33,385 bases of DNA, taken from positions 1 through 33,385 of the forward strand of contig DXHZ01000056.1 in assembly GCA_019113145.1 (NCBI GenBank). The letters are read 5' to 3'. This DNA is from Candidatus Avanaerovorax faecigallinarum (GTDB lineage: Bacteria; Bacillota; Clostridia; Peptostreptococcales; Anaerovoracaceae). The notes beneath the pieces were generated by a model. That model saw only the letters and a list, made by a program, of their open reading frames with translations. It had not been told where the DNA came from and made no database searches. The position numbers and the translations under genes are program-made. Each line of letters begins with the position of its first letter. Position 1 is the stretch's first letter. Below are positions 25,006 through 32,445 of the stretch, piece after piece.

Positions 25006-26085
25006 ATGCCAAACAGAAGTGTCATACCTTTCGGTCCTCAGCATCCGGTTCTTCCTGAGCCGGTTCATCTGGATCTCGTTCTCAAGGATGAAATCGTCGA
25101 AGAAGCAATACCCAGCATCGGTTTCATCCACAGAGGACTTGAAAAACTCGTAAAAAAACGCGACTATAAACAGTACACATATATTGCAGAAAGAGTGTGC
25201 GGGATATGCAGCTGCGGCCACGGTCTGGGATACTGCCTTGCTGTAGAACAGGTCATGAACGTAGAAGTTCCCGACAGAGCAAAATATCTTCGCACTATCT
25301 GGATGGAAATGAGCCGTGTACACAGCCACCTTCTGTGGCTCGGTCTTCTGGGCGATGCCATGGGCTTTGAGAGCCTTCATATGGAAAGCTGGCGTCTCAG
25401 AGAAAAAATACTCGATATGTTCGATGAAACTACGGGAGGCAGAATCATACACTCGGTAAATCAGGTGGGAGGAGTTCAGAGAGATATGGATTTTGCCATG
25501 CTGAACGGTATTCTCCACGCCGTGGACGACATAGAGCGGGAGATGAAACCTATAGTGCGCACCTTCCTTCACGATTACAGCGTTCAGACCCGTCTGAAAG
25601 GCGTAGGCATCCTTTCAGCTGACGAGGCCGTTTCTCTCGGCGCCGTAGGTCCTATGCTGCGAGCCAGCGGAGTCGATTACGATGCGAGAAAGCTGGGAGT
25701 CTGCGCTTACGGCGATCTGGAGTTTGAACCTGCAGTATCAAAGGACGGCGACTCTTTTGCACGATGTGAAGTCCGTCTTAACGAGATATTCCAGAGCTTC
25801 AGCCTCATAAGGCAGGCCATAAACAAAATTCCTCAGGGAGACATAAACGTTCCTGTAAAGGGAAATCCCGAAGGTGAAGCCTTCATACGCATAGAGCAGC
25901 CGAGAGGAGAAGCTGTTTACTACGTAAAGGGCGACGGAAGCAAATATCTGGATCGCTTCAGGCTCCGCACTCCTACCACAAGCAACATACCGCCTATGGT
26001 GTCCCTCCTCAAAGGAAGCCAGCTTGCAGACGTTCCTCTGATTATACTTACCATAGATCCATGCATCAGCTGCACCGAGCGCTGA
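25006..26085 (+). CDS. echE: Ech-type [NiFe] hydrogenase large subunit EchE
   Basis: This 359-residue catalytic subunit carries two CxxC pairs that bind the NiFe centre: L1 RVCGICSCGH (Cys65, Cys68) and L2 DPCISCTER (Cys353, Cys356). It reduces protons with electrons from ferredoxin, or runs in reverse. The protein ends at R359, the usual cleavage point after DPCxxCxxR, so there is no C-terminal extension to remove; this is known for some group 4 hydrogenases and fits the lack of a maturation protease gene here. AAGGAG precedes the ATG. Confidence 0.96.
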   Translation: MPNRSVIPFGPQHPVLPEPVHLDLVLKDEIVEEAIPSIGFIHRGLEKLVKKRDYKQYTYIAERVCGICSCGHGLGYCLAVEQVMNVEVPDRAKYLRTIWMEMSRVHSHLLWLGLLGDAMGFESLHMESWRLREKILDMFDETTGGRIIHSVNQVGGVQRDMDFAMLNGILHAVDDIEREMKPIVRTFLHDYSVQTRLKGVGILSADEAVSLGAVGPMLRASGVDYDARKLGVCAYGDLEFEPAVSKDGDSFARCEVRLNEIFQSFSLIRQAINKIPQGDINVPVKGNPEGEAFIRIEQPRGEAVYYVKGDGSKYLDRFRLRTPTTSNIPPMVSLLKGSQLADVPLIILTIDPCISCTER

Positions 26086-26105
26086 TCCGGAAAGGAGTCC
26101 TATAA

Positions 26106-26480
26106 ATGGAAAAGACCAGACTTTTCACCCTTGCAGGCCGTATAACAGGGAATCTTTTCCGTAAGCCTGCAACCGTAAAATATCCGTTTGAGCCTGCCGA
26201 GTATCCGGAAAGGATGCGCGGCCACGTGGAGAACAGAATAGCAGACTGCATTTTCTGCGGTCTCTGTCAGCGCGCCTGCCCTTCTGCAGCCATAACTGTA
26301 AACAGAGCCGACGGTACATGGACCATTAATCCGTTCGACTGTGTCCAGTGCGGCAGTTGCGTATCAGGCTGTCCGAAGAAATGCCTTACCATGGAATCCG
26401 GATACAGGGAACCGGATACAGTCAAAGCATCTATAACTATGATCAAAACTGATAACGATATAAAAGAAGCGCGGGACTGA
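26106..26480 (+). CDS. echF: Ech-type hydrogenase ferredoxin-like subunit EchF
   Basis: This 124-residue protein has two 4Fe-4S motifs, CIFCGLCQRACP and CVQCGSCVSGCP, that relay electrons from soluble ferredoxin to echC. The N-terminal FRKPATVKYPFEPAEYPERMRG resembles NuoI/EchF. AAAGGAG lies upstream of the ATG. It is the last gene of the six-gene operon, and its stop codon lies in the loop of the terminator. Confidence 0.95.
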   Translation: MEKTRLFTLAGRITGNLFRKPATVKYPFEPAEYPERMRGHVENRIADCIFCGLCQRACPSAAITVNRADGTWTINPFDCVQCGSCVSGCPKKCLTMESGYREPDTVKASITMIKTDNDIKEARD

Positions 26481-26498
26481 CGTCCTGCGCTTCTTTTT
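26464..26498 (+). terminator. Terminator of the ech operon
   Basis: A 14-bp stem (26464-26477/26482-26495, one G-T pair) with a 4-base loop is followed by a T run. The echF stop codon TGA is in the loop. The flanking A's on the left also make it a plausible terminator for convergent hcp. Confidence 0.9.
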
Positions 26499-26519
26499 AA
26501 AGTCTGTCGGCTTTCTTCC

Positions 26520-28169
26520 CTATTTGTTTTCTCCAAAGAAAAGGTCTATATCTTCATCGGCTGTTTTTATTCCCGCTATACCGAATGTTTCTGTAAGCAC
26601 TCCTGCAACGCCCGGGGAAAGAAATGCCGGAAGAGTAGGTCCCAGATGTATATTCTTAACTCCCAGATACAGAAGAGCCAGCAGTACTATAACAGCTTTC
26701 TGCTCGTACCAGGCTATGTTGAATACTATCGGAAGATCATTTATATCATCAAGTCCGAAAGCTTCTTTAAGTTCTAAAGCTATAAGTGCAAGAGAATATG
26801 AATCGTTACACTGCCCTGCATCCAGTACACGAGGAATTCCTGCGATGTCTCCCAGGCCAAGTTTATTGTATCTGTATTTTGCGCAGCCTGCCGTAAGTAT
26901 AACGGTATTCTCAGGAAGCTTTTCCGCAAACTCTGTATAATACTCTCTGGATTTCATCCTGCCGTCACAGCCCGCCATAACCACGAACCTGTCTATATCG
27001 CCGGCCTTCACCGCTTCCACGACTTTGTCCGCAAGAGCCGAAACCTGATTGTGCGCAAAGCCTCCTACTATGGTACCCGTTTCAATTTCTTCAGGCGGTT
27101 CACATTCCTGCGCCTGTCTGATTATTTCCGAAAAGTCCTTTACCTGTCCGTATCCGCCTTCTATATGTCTGCATCCGGGATATCCTGCCGCACCCGTAGT
27201 CCAGAGCCTGTTTTTGTAGCTGTCTGCAGGCGGAACTATGCAGTTGGTCGTCATGAGAACAGGTCCGTTAAACGATGCAAACTCCTCCTTCTGCTTCCAC
27301 CAGGCGTTCCCATAGTTTCCCGCAAAATGCGGATACTTCTTGAACGCCGGATAGTAGTGGGCAGGAAGCATTTCGGAATGCGTATATATGTCAATCCCCT
27401 TTCCTTCCGTCTGCTCCAGAAGCTGTTCGAGATCCTTAAGATCGTGACCCGAAACCAGAATTCCCGGATTGTTTCTCACCCCTATATCTACGGTAGTAAT
27501 TTCCGGATTTCCGTATGTTTCCGTGTTTGCTGCATCCAGAAGAGCCATTCCTTCCACTCCGTATTTCCCCGTTTCGAGAGTCAGCGCAACGAGGTCGTCC
27601 GCCGTCAGGCTGTCGTCCAGCGTCATTGCAAGAGCACGCTGAATGAATGCGTCAACATCCTCGTTATCCTTAAGCAGCGCATTTGCATGCTTTGAGTAGG
27701 CAGACAGACCCTTAAGTCCGTATGTAACAAGCTCCCTCAGGCTCCGTATGTCCTCATTCTCTGTTGACATAACGCCGACGTCCCCGGATACCGCTTTAGA
27801 AGGGAATTCTTCTCTTTTTCCGTTCCAGAGAGCCGCTGCCGGAAGTCCGCTCCTGTCCTTAAGCATACCCAGCAGATCTTCTTTTACCGAAAGAGTCTTT
27901 TCTACTCTGTCGGCAATGATTTCACAGTCGAAGTTGGCATTTGTGATAGTCGTAAACAGATTGAAGGTGACAAGATGATTGACGTCTTGTCCGATTTCAG
28001 TGCCTTCCTTTCTCAGAGCGGTCGTCACAGCGGAAAGACCTTTTGTAACATATACCAGAAGGTCCTGCATAACTGCGGTCTCCGCAGTCTTCCCACAGAC
28101 TCCCGCCATGGTGCACTCTGTACCTCTCGCCGTTTCCTGACATTGAAAGCAAAACATTTTCTTTTCCAT
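26520..28169 (-). CDS. hcp: Hybrid cluster protein (hydroxylamine reductase / NO-related)
   Basis: This 549-residue protein begins [16 protein letters not shown]; the N-terminal cysteines (Cys7, Cys10, Cys19, Cys25) bind a cubane cluster. Later motifs [28 protein letters not shown] and [11 protein letters not shown] supply hybrid-cluster ligands. Hcp reduces hydroxylamine in vitro and is linked to NO detoxification and S-nitrosylation. The start at 28169 has AAGGAG upstream; a longer in-frame reading lacks a site and runs through a leader hairpin. It is divergent from a CRP/FNR-family gene, the usual neighbour of hcp. Confidence 0.96.
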   Translation of the reverse strand: MEKKMFCFQCQETARGTECTMAGVCGKTAETAVMQDLLVYVTKGLSAVTTALRKEGTEIGQDVNHLVTFNLFTTITNANFDCEIIADRVEKTLSVKEDLLGMLKDRSGLPAAALWNGKREEFPSKAVSGDVGVMSTENEDIRSLRELVTYGLKGLSAYSKHANALLKDNEDVDAFIQRALAMTLDDSLTADDLVALTLETGKYGVEGMALLDAANTETYGNPEITTVDIGVRNNPGILVSGHDLKDLEQLLEQTEGKGIDIYTHSEMLPAHYYPAFKKYPHFAGNYGNAWWKQKEEFASFNGPVLMTTNCIVPPADSYKNRLWTTGAAGYPGCRHIEGGYGQVKDFSEIIRQAQECEPPEEIETGTIVGGFAHNQVSALADKVVEAVKAGDIDRFVVMAGCDGRMKSREYYTEFAEKLPENTVILTAGCAKYRYNKLGLGDIAGIPRVLDAGQCNDSYSLALIALELKEAFGLDDINDLPIVFNIAWYEQKAVIVLLALLYLGVKNIHLGPTLPAFLSPGVAGVLTETFGIAGIKTADEDIDLFFGENK

Positions 28170-28203
28170 TTCTTTTCTCCTTGTAATTCCCCTTGATACG
28201 CGG

Positions 28204-28231
28204 GCCGGCGCGCTTACAGCGGATCGCCGGC
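28204..28231 (-). promoter_or_regulatory. GC-rich hairpin in the hcp leader
   Basis: The arms GCCGGCG (28204-28210)/CGCCGGC (28225-28231) leave a 14-base loop, 35 bases upstream of the hcp start. No T run follows, so it is not an intrinsic terminator. Confidence 0.4.
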
Positions 28232-28264
28232 TCCGCATTTAAAAGTTTAAAAGTCCGGTGGTCC

Positions 28265-28293
28265 TTGACTTTGTAGATAGATTCTACTATAAT
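28265..28293 (+). promoter_or_regulatory. Promoter of the CRP/FNR-family regulator gene
   Basis: -35 TTGACT (28265-28270), a 17-bp spacer and a perfect -10 TATAAT (28288-28293), about 40 bases before the gene. Confidence 0.75.
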
Positions 28294-28311
28294 CATCGAA
28301 ACTTATATGTT

Positions 28312-28322
28312 GTTGTGACAAC
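28312..28322. promoter_or_regulatory. Dyad, candidate operator shared by hcp and its regulator
   Basis: A perfect palindrome GTTGT-G-ACAAC lies between the divergent genes, just downstream of the expected regulator transcription start. It is centred roughly 42 bases upstream of a possible hcp start (minus-strand -10 TAGAAT, 28286-28281). This position suits repression of the regulator and activation of hcp. Confidence 0.45.
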
Positions 28323-28335
28323 CAAAGGATGTATT

Positions 28336-29007
28336 ATGGATTTTAATTTTCTGTCCGCCACGCCCCTCTTCCTCGGCATGACTGACACAGAAATTCAGAG
28401 CGTGCTCTCATGTCTCGGATACAGGGAGCGTCTGTATAAAAAGGGGGAAATCGTATTTCATGCCGGAAGTACCGTTCATGAAATCGGGCTTGTTGAATCA
28501 GGCAGTGTAAATGTCACCGTCAATTTTTACTGGGGACAGAGCAACATTTTCGGTCACATCGGAAAAGGCGCCGTGTTTGCCGAACACTATGCAGCCATGC
28601 CCGGTACGGAACTGCTATGCGATATCGTAGCATCCGAAGCCGCCGAAATTCTGTTTCTGGATATTGACAGAATTATGAACACGTGCCGGAACGAATGTGT
28701 CTTTCACAAGCGGCTCATACAGAATCTGTTAAAGATATCTGCTCAGAAGAGTCTGGCTCTATCCGCAAGAATGATTCACATTGCGCCAAAATCACTGAGA
28801 GCGCGAATACAGTCTTATCTCTCAGAGCAGGCTCTTCTCAGCGGAAGTCCACATTTTTCAATACCTTTTGACAGACAGCAGCTTGCCGACTATCTGGGAG
28901 TGGACAGAAGCGCTCTGTCCGGAGAACTGAGCAGGATGAAGAAAGACGGACTCATATCGTTCAGAAAAAATGAATTCACCCTGCACGACGGATTTTCAGA
29001 TGCATAA
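28336..29007 (+). CDS. CRP/FNR-family transcriptional regulator (HcpR-like)
   Basis: This 223-residue protein has an N-terminal cNMP-like beta barrel (about 20-120; RLYKKGEIVFHAGS, ESGSVNVTVNF, IGKGAVFAEHYAA) and a C-terminal winged helix (about 165-215; FDRQQLADYLGVDRSALSGELSRMKKDGLI). It lacks the FNR N-terminal cysteine set, so an oxygen-labile cluster there is unlikely. Its place divergent from hcp suggests an NO or nitrosative-stress sensor like HcpR; the ligand is not shown by the sequence. The start ATG at 28336 follows AAAGGA; an upstream in-frame start overlaps the promoter. Confidence 0.9.
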   Translation: MDFNFLSATPLFLGMTDTEIQSVLSCLGYRERLYKKGEIVFHAGSTVHEIGLVESGSVNVTVNFYWGQSNIFGHIGKGAVFAEHYAAMPGTELLCDIVASEAAEILFLDIDRIMNTCRNECVFHKRLIQNLLKISAQKSLALSARMIHIAPKSLRARIQSYLSEQALLSGSPHFSIPFDRQQLADYLGVDRSALSGELSRMKKDGLISFRKNEFTLHDGFSDA

Positions 29008-29012
29008 AAATA

Positions 29013-29044
29013 TGAAAATACCCGCGCGGAAATCTCCGCACGGG
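29013..29044 (-). terminator. Terminator between the convergent regulator and ATPase genes
   Basis: The stem CCCGCGCGGA (29021-29030)/TCCGCACGGG (29035-29044) has one mismatch and an AATC loop. On the minus strand it is followed by T-rich sequence, ending the ATPase transcript. Confidence 0.65.
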
Positions 29045-29074
29045 CATATCTGCAATCCCTTCTTCAGTATTAAG

Positions 29075-31087
29075 TTAAAGCTTTTTTACCATAAGGCACC
29101 TTACGGCGTTTAAAACCGCTATGACCATAACGCCTACGTCGGCGAAGATGGCAAGGTACATATTGGCTATTCCCACCGCTCCAAGTATGAGGCAGGCGAA
29201 TTTTATCACAAGGGCCATGGTGATGTTCTCATAGACTATTCTGAGACACTTCCTCGAAATCCTTATAGCCTTAGATATTTTACGCGGATCGTCGTCCATG
29301 AGCACCACGTCGGCGGCTTCTATTGCCGCGTCCGAACCCATGGCTCCCATGGCTATTCCTATATCAGCTCTTGAGAGCACCGGCGCGTCGTTTATACCGT
29401 CTCCGGCAAAGGCGACCTTTCCCTTTCCCGCGCCCTCTATGATGCTTTCTATCTTCTCCACCTTGTCCGCCGGAAGAAGCCTGCTGTAAACGGTGTCTAT
29501 GCCAAGTTCCGCGGCTACGCTGTCGGCCACTTTCTCCGAATCCCCCGTAAGCATCACGGTATTTTCGACGCCCGAAGCTTTAAGGGCAGATATAGCAGCC
29601 TTTGATTCAGGCTTTACAACGTCTGCTATGAGTATATGTCCCGCATACTTTCCGTCCACGGCCACGTGAACCACGGTTCCCGGCTGACTGCACTCGATGA
29701 ATGGAATGTTCATCTGTTTCATGAGCTTGTCGTTTCCGGCTCCCACTTCGATTCCGTCAACCCTGGCTATTACGCCGCCTCCGCCGATTTCGCGAATATC
29801 CGTTACCCGGCTTCTGTCTACGCTTTCGCCGTATGCCTGTCTTATGCTCCTGCTTATAGGGTGAGATGACGAGCTTTCGGCAAGAGCCGCATACTCCAGG
29901 AGCTTCTTCTCTTCCATTTCGCTGTGATGTATTCCGACTACCCTGAACACACCCTTTGTCAGAGTTCCCGTCTTATCGAACACCACGGTCCGCACCTTTG
30001 AAAGAATCTCAAGGTAGTTGGAGCCCTTTACAAGGATTCCCTGGCTGCTTGCTCCCCCTATGCCCGCAAAGAAGCTTAAAGGTATGCTGATTACGAGGGC
30101 GCACGGACAGCTTATTACGAGGAAGGTGAGGGCTCTGTAAAGCCATACTCCCCAGCCCGGGTCTGCCCCAAAGGCTCCCATGGTGATAACCGGCGGCAGC
30201 ACCGCAAGGGCCAGCGCGCTGAAGCACACTGCCGGCGTATAGATTCTCGCAAACTTCGATATGAAGTCCTCCGACTTTGACTTTCTCGAGCTGGCGTTCT
30301 CCACAAGGTAAAGGATCTTAGACACTGTGGACTCGCCAAATCCCTTTGTGGTTCTAATCTTAAGAAGGCCCGACATGCTTATGCAGCCGCTGATAACCTC
30401 GTCCCCCGGGCCCGCCTCTTTAGGAAGGCTCTCTCCCGTAAGGGCGCCGGTATTGAGCGCCGAGGTTCCCTCAACTACCACGCCGTCGATAGGAATCTTT
30501 TCACCGGGCTGAACCACGATTACCGTGCCGACCGACACCTCGTCGGGATCAACCTGCTTAAGACTTCCGCCTTCCTCGACATTGGCGTAATCGGGACGGA
30601 TATCCATAAGGTCGGTTATGCTCTTTCTGCTCTTTCCCACGGCGTAGCTCTGGAACCATTCGCCTATCTGGTAGAACAGCATTACGGCAATTGCCTCCAT
30701 GTAATCGCCGTTTTCGTATATGGCAAGGGCAAAGGCTCCCACCGTAGCAACCGCCATGAGGAAGTTCTCATCGAACACCCTGCCGTTCAGGATTCCCCTG
30801 ACGGCTTTCCTCAGTATGTCGTAACCTATAATAAGATAGTCGGCTGCGTAGAGAATGAATCTTGCCAGCCTTCCCGCTCCGACAAAGGCTGCATCGTCAA
30901 AGGCTTCAAATACTCCCTCCGGTATCATCCTTATTATCAGAAGAAAGACGGCGGCAATAAATATTCTCACCATCATCTTTATCTGTTTTCTTGTCATGCC
31001 CCGCTTCATTCGGTCAATAACGATGAGAAACACCGCCGATACTGCTATGACCACACCAAGCAGGGCGTTTATAATAATCTCCTGCAC
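29075..31087 (-). CDS. Heavy-metal P1B-type ATPase, Zn/Cd-type, without its own HMA domain
   Basis: This 670-residue efflux pump has the CPC metal motif (ISCPCALV, 327-329), TGES (217-220), the phosphorylated DKTGT (371-375), the SHP motif (409-410), TGDS and GDGIND (562-567). A lysine in VIKFACL and an aspartate in FADVGVMV match the membrane Lys and Asp of ZntA, pointing to Zn/Cd/Pb rather than copper. The N-terminus has two hydrophobic helices but no metal-binding domain; that domain is the separate gene 24 bases upstream. The start is GTG with AAGGAGG. CadA/ZntA usually carry one or more N-terminal HMA domains. Confidence 0.94.
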   Translation of the reverse strand: MQEIIINALLGVVIAVSAVFLIVIDRMKRGMTRKQIKMMVRIFIAAVFLLIIRMIPEGVFEAFDDAAFVGAGRLARFILYAADYLIIGYDILRKAVRGILNGRVFDENFLMAVATVGAFALAIYENGDYMEAIAVMLFYQIGEWFQSYAVGKSRKSITDLMDIRPDYANVEEGGSLKQVDPDEVSVGTVIVVQPGEKIPIDGVVVEGTSALNTGALTGESLPKEAGPGDEVISGCISMSGLLKIRTTKGFGESTVSKILYLVENASSRKSKSEDFISKFARIYTPAVCFSALALAVLPPVITMGAFGADPGWGVWLYRALTFLVISCPCALVISIPLSFFAGIGGASSQGILVKGSNYLEILSKVRTVVFDKTGTLTKGVFRVVGIHHSEMEEKKLLEYAALAESSSSHPISRSIRQAYGESVDRSRVTDIREIGGGGVIARVDGIEVGAGNDKLMKQMNIPFIECSQPGTVVHVAVDGKYAGHILIADVVKPESKAAISALKASGVENTVMLTGDSEKVADSVAAELGIDTVYSRLLPADKVEKIESIIEGAGKGKVAFAGDGINDAPVLSRADIGIAMGAMGSDAAIEAADVVLMDDDPRKISKAIRISRKCLRIVYENITMALVIKFACLILGAVGIANMYLAIFADVGVMVIAVLNAVRCLMVKKL

Positions 31088-31111
31088 GGATAAGGCCTCC
31101 TTTCCGCCTGA

Positions 31112-31330
31112 TTAAAAGTCAATCTCGCAGTCAGGCTCAACCTTTCTGCATGCCTTAAATACGCTCTTCATAACCTTTTTCTCTTCCGCTCCATCTTCAA
31201 ACTCCACTGTCATCTTCTGAGTCATGAAGTTTACGGTTGCGTCGGCCACGCCTTCGGTTTTTTTCGTAGCCTCCTCCATCAGGTTTGCGCAGTTTGCGCA
31301 GTCAACTTCGATCTCATAAGTCTTTTTCAT
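31112..31330 (-). CDS. Stand-alone heavy-metal-associated (HMA) domain protein
   Basis: This 72-residue HMA domain has the metal-binding DCANC (residues 10-14). The aspartate before the first cysteine is typical of Zn/Cd-type domains rather than copper chaperones (MxCxxC). Cys61 and Cys68 near the C-terminus may add ligands. Immediately upstream of an ATPase that lacks this domain, it probably delivers or senses the metal in trans. GGAGG precedes the ATG. It is the first gene of the two-gene efflux transcript. Confidence 0.92.
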   Translation of the reverse strand: MKKTYEIEVDCANCANLMEEATKKTEGVADATVNFMTQKMTVEFEDGAEEKKVMKSVFKACRKVEPDCEIDF

Positions 31331-31428
31331 AGGTTTTTCCTCCTCGTGTTGCGTTACGCTCTGCCTGCTATTCGCCTGAGTTTTCGCCCCGGTCCGCCAA
31401 GCCCCGGCGTTCGCTTTTAATATTTTAC

Positions 31429-31448
31429 GATTAAGTACTTGTTTAATC
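31429..31448. promoter_or_regulatory. Dyad, candidate operator of the metal efflux region
   Basis: The inverted repeat GATTAA-N8-TTAATC overlaps the -35 box of the regulator promoter and faces the efflux genes. It is about the size of an ArsR-type operator. Confidence 0.5.
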
Positions 31449-31467
31449 TTTATGCCTGAAGTATAAT
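31439..31467 (+). promoter_or_regulatory. Promoter of the ArsR-AraC regulator gene
   Basis: -35 TTGTTT (31439-31444), a 17-bp spacer and a perfect -10 TATAAT (31462-31467). The -35 lies in the dyad. Confidence 0.6.
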
Positions 31468-31552
31468 CCCCTTAACGGTACAAGTCAACGGAACGGAGCC
31501 CTCTTTGCCCGAATGGGCGAAAAGTATTTCCGATAGGGCGAAAGGAGACAAA

Positions 31553-32251
31553 ATGAACGAAATCAAACTTCCCCACAATCACGGTGAAGAGCGCGGCCTT
31601 AAAGCAATGAAGGAGCAGATAGGCAGAACCGATGATTTTCAGGCGGTTTCCGCGGTTTTCAAGCAGCTGGGCGATCCCACCAGAGTCCGCATATTCTGGC
31701 TTTTGTGCCACTGGGAGGAATGCGTCATAAACATATCCGCCATGCTGGAGATATCAAGCCCCGCAGTTTCCCACCACCTGAGACCGCTCAAGGACTGCGG
31801 CCTCATAGTCAGCCGGAGAAAAGGAAAAGAAGTCTACTACCGGGCCGCTGATACGCCTCAGGCAGGACTTCTTCACGAAATGATCGAGCAGGTCATGGAA
31901 ATAACCTGCCCAAAGGAGCCGACCCCCTATGAAAAGGAAATGGTGACGGTAATAAGGGAAATCCACGACCGCCTCACCGAGCACCTTGACGAAAGGATAA
32001 CAATAGACGACCTTGCAAGGCAGTATCTGATAAATCCTACCACCCTGAAGGTCGCCTTTAAATCCGTATACGGAAACTCCATAGCCGCCCACATGAAGGA
32101 GCACAGAATGGAAGAAGCCGCCCGCATGCTCCGTGAAACAAACCTTTCCATCGCCGATATCGCCCGCGCCGTAGGCTACGACAGCCAGAGCCGCTTCACC
32201 TCAGCATTCAAGTCCTATTACGGTGTGCTGCCGCGGGAGTACAGGAAGTGA
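31553..32251 (+). CDS. ArsR-AraC fused metal-responsive regulator
   Basis: This 232-residue protein joins two DNA-binding domains. Residues 31-98 are an ArsR/SmtB winged helix (VFKQLGDPTRVRIFWLL, then ISSPAVSHHLRPLKDCGLI with the recognition helix). Residues 141-232 are an AraC/XylS double helix-turn-helix (ITIDDLARQYLINPTTLKVAFK, then LSIADIARAVGYDSQSRFTSAFKSYYG). Possible metal ligands are His8 and His10, and the CHWEEC segment (52-57) at the place of the ArsR alpha-3 site. The start at 31553 has AGGAG. It is divergent from the HMA/ATPase genes, which it probably controls; the sensed metal is inferred from them. Confidence 0.9.
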   Translation: MNEIKLPHNHGEERGLKAMKEQIGRTDDFQAVSAVFKQLGDPTRVRIFWLLCHWEECVINISAMLEISSPAVSHHLRPLKDCGLIVSRRKGKEVYYRAADTPQAGLLHEMIEQVMEITCPKEPTPYEKEMVTVIREIHDRLTEHLDERITIDDLARQYLINPTTLKVAFKSVYGNSIAAHMKEHRMEEAARMLRETNLSIADIARAVGYDSQSRFTSAFKSYYGVLPREYRK

Positions 32252-32378
32252 GGGGGCAGGGTTATGTACAGTCAACTGCAAACTTATATCAAATTGCATA
32301 GCTGTTGTCAGAATATTCAACGAGTTTTTCACACTGTGCCAAATTACTTCTTATAAATATCTTGTCATTTATGCATAC

Positions 32379-32404
32379 AAAAAACGCCCTCTAAAAGAAG
32401 GCGT
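32379..32404 (-). terminator. Terminator of the ATP-grasp gene
   Basis: On the minus strand the stem ACGCCTTC/GAGGGCGT (one G-T pair) has a TTTTA loop and is followed by TTTTTT. It lies about 42 bases after the gene's stop. Confidence 0.8.
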
Positions 32405-32445
32405 CCTTGATGTGTCTGACGACGCACAGCATATCGCTAATATTA

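Noticed and set aside
28170..28238. Longer N-terminus of Hcp
   Set aside because: The extension runs through the GC-rich leader hairpin, lacks a ribosome binding site and is not part of the conserved protein; AAGGAG sits before the MEKKMFCF start.
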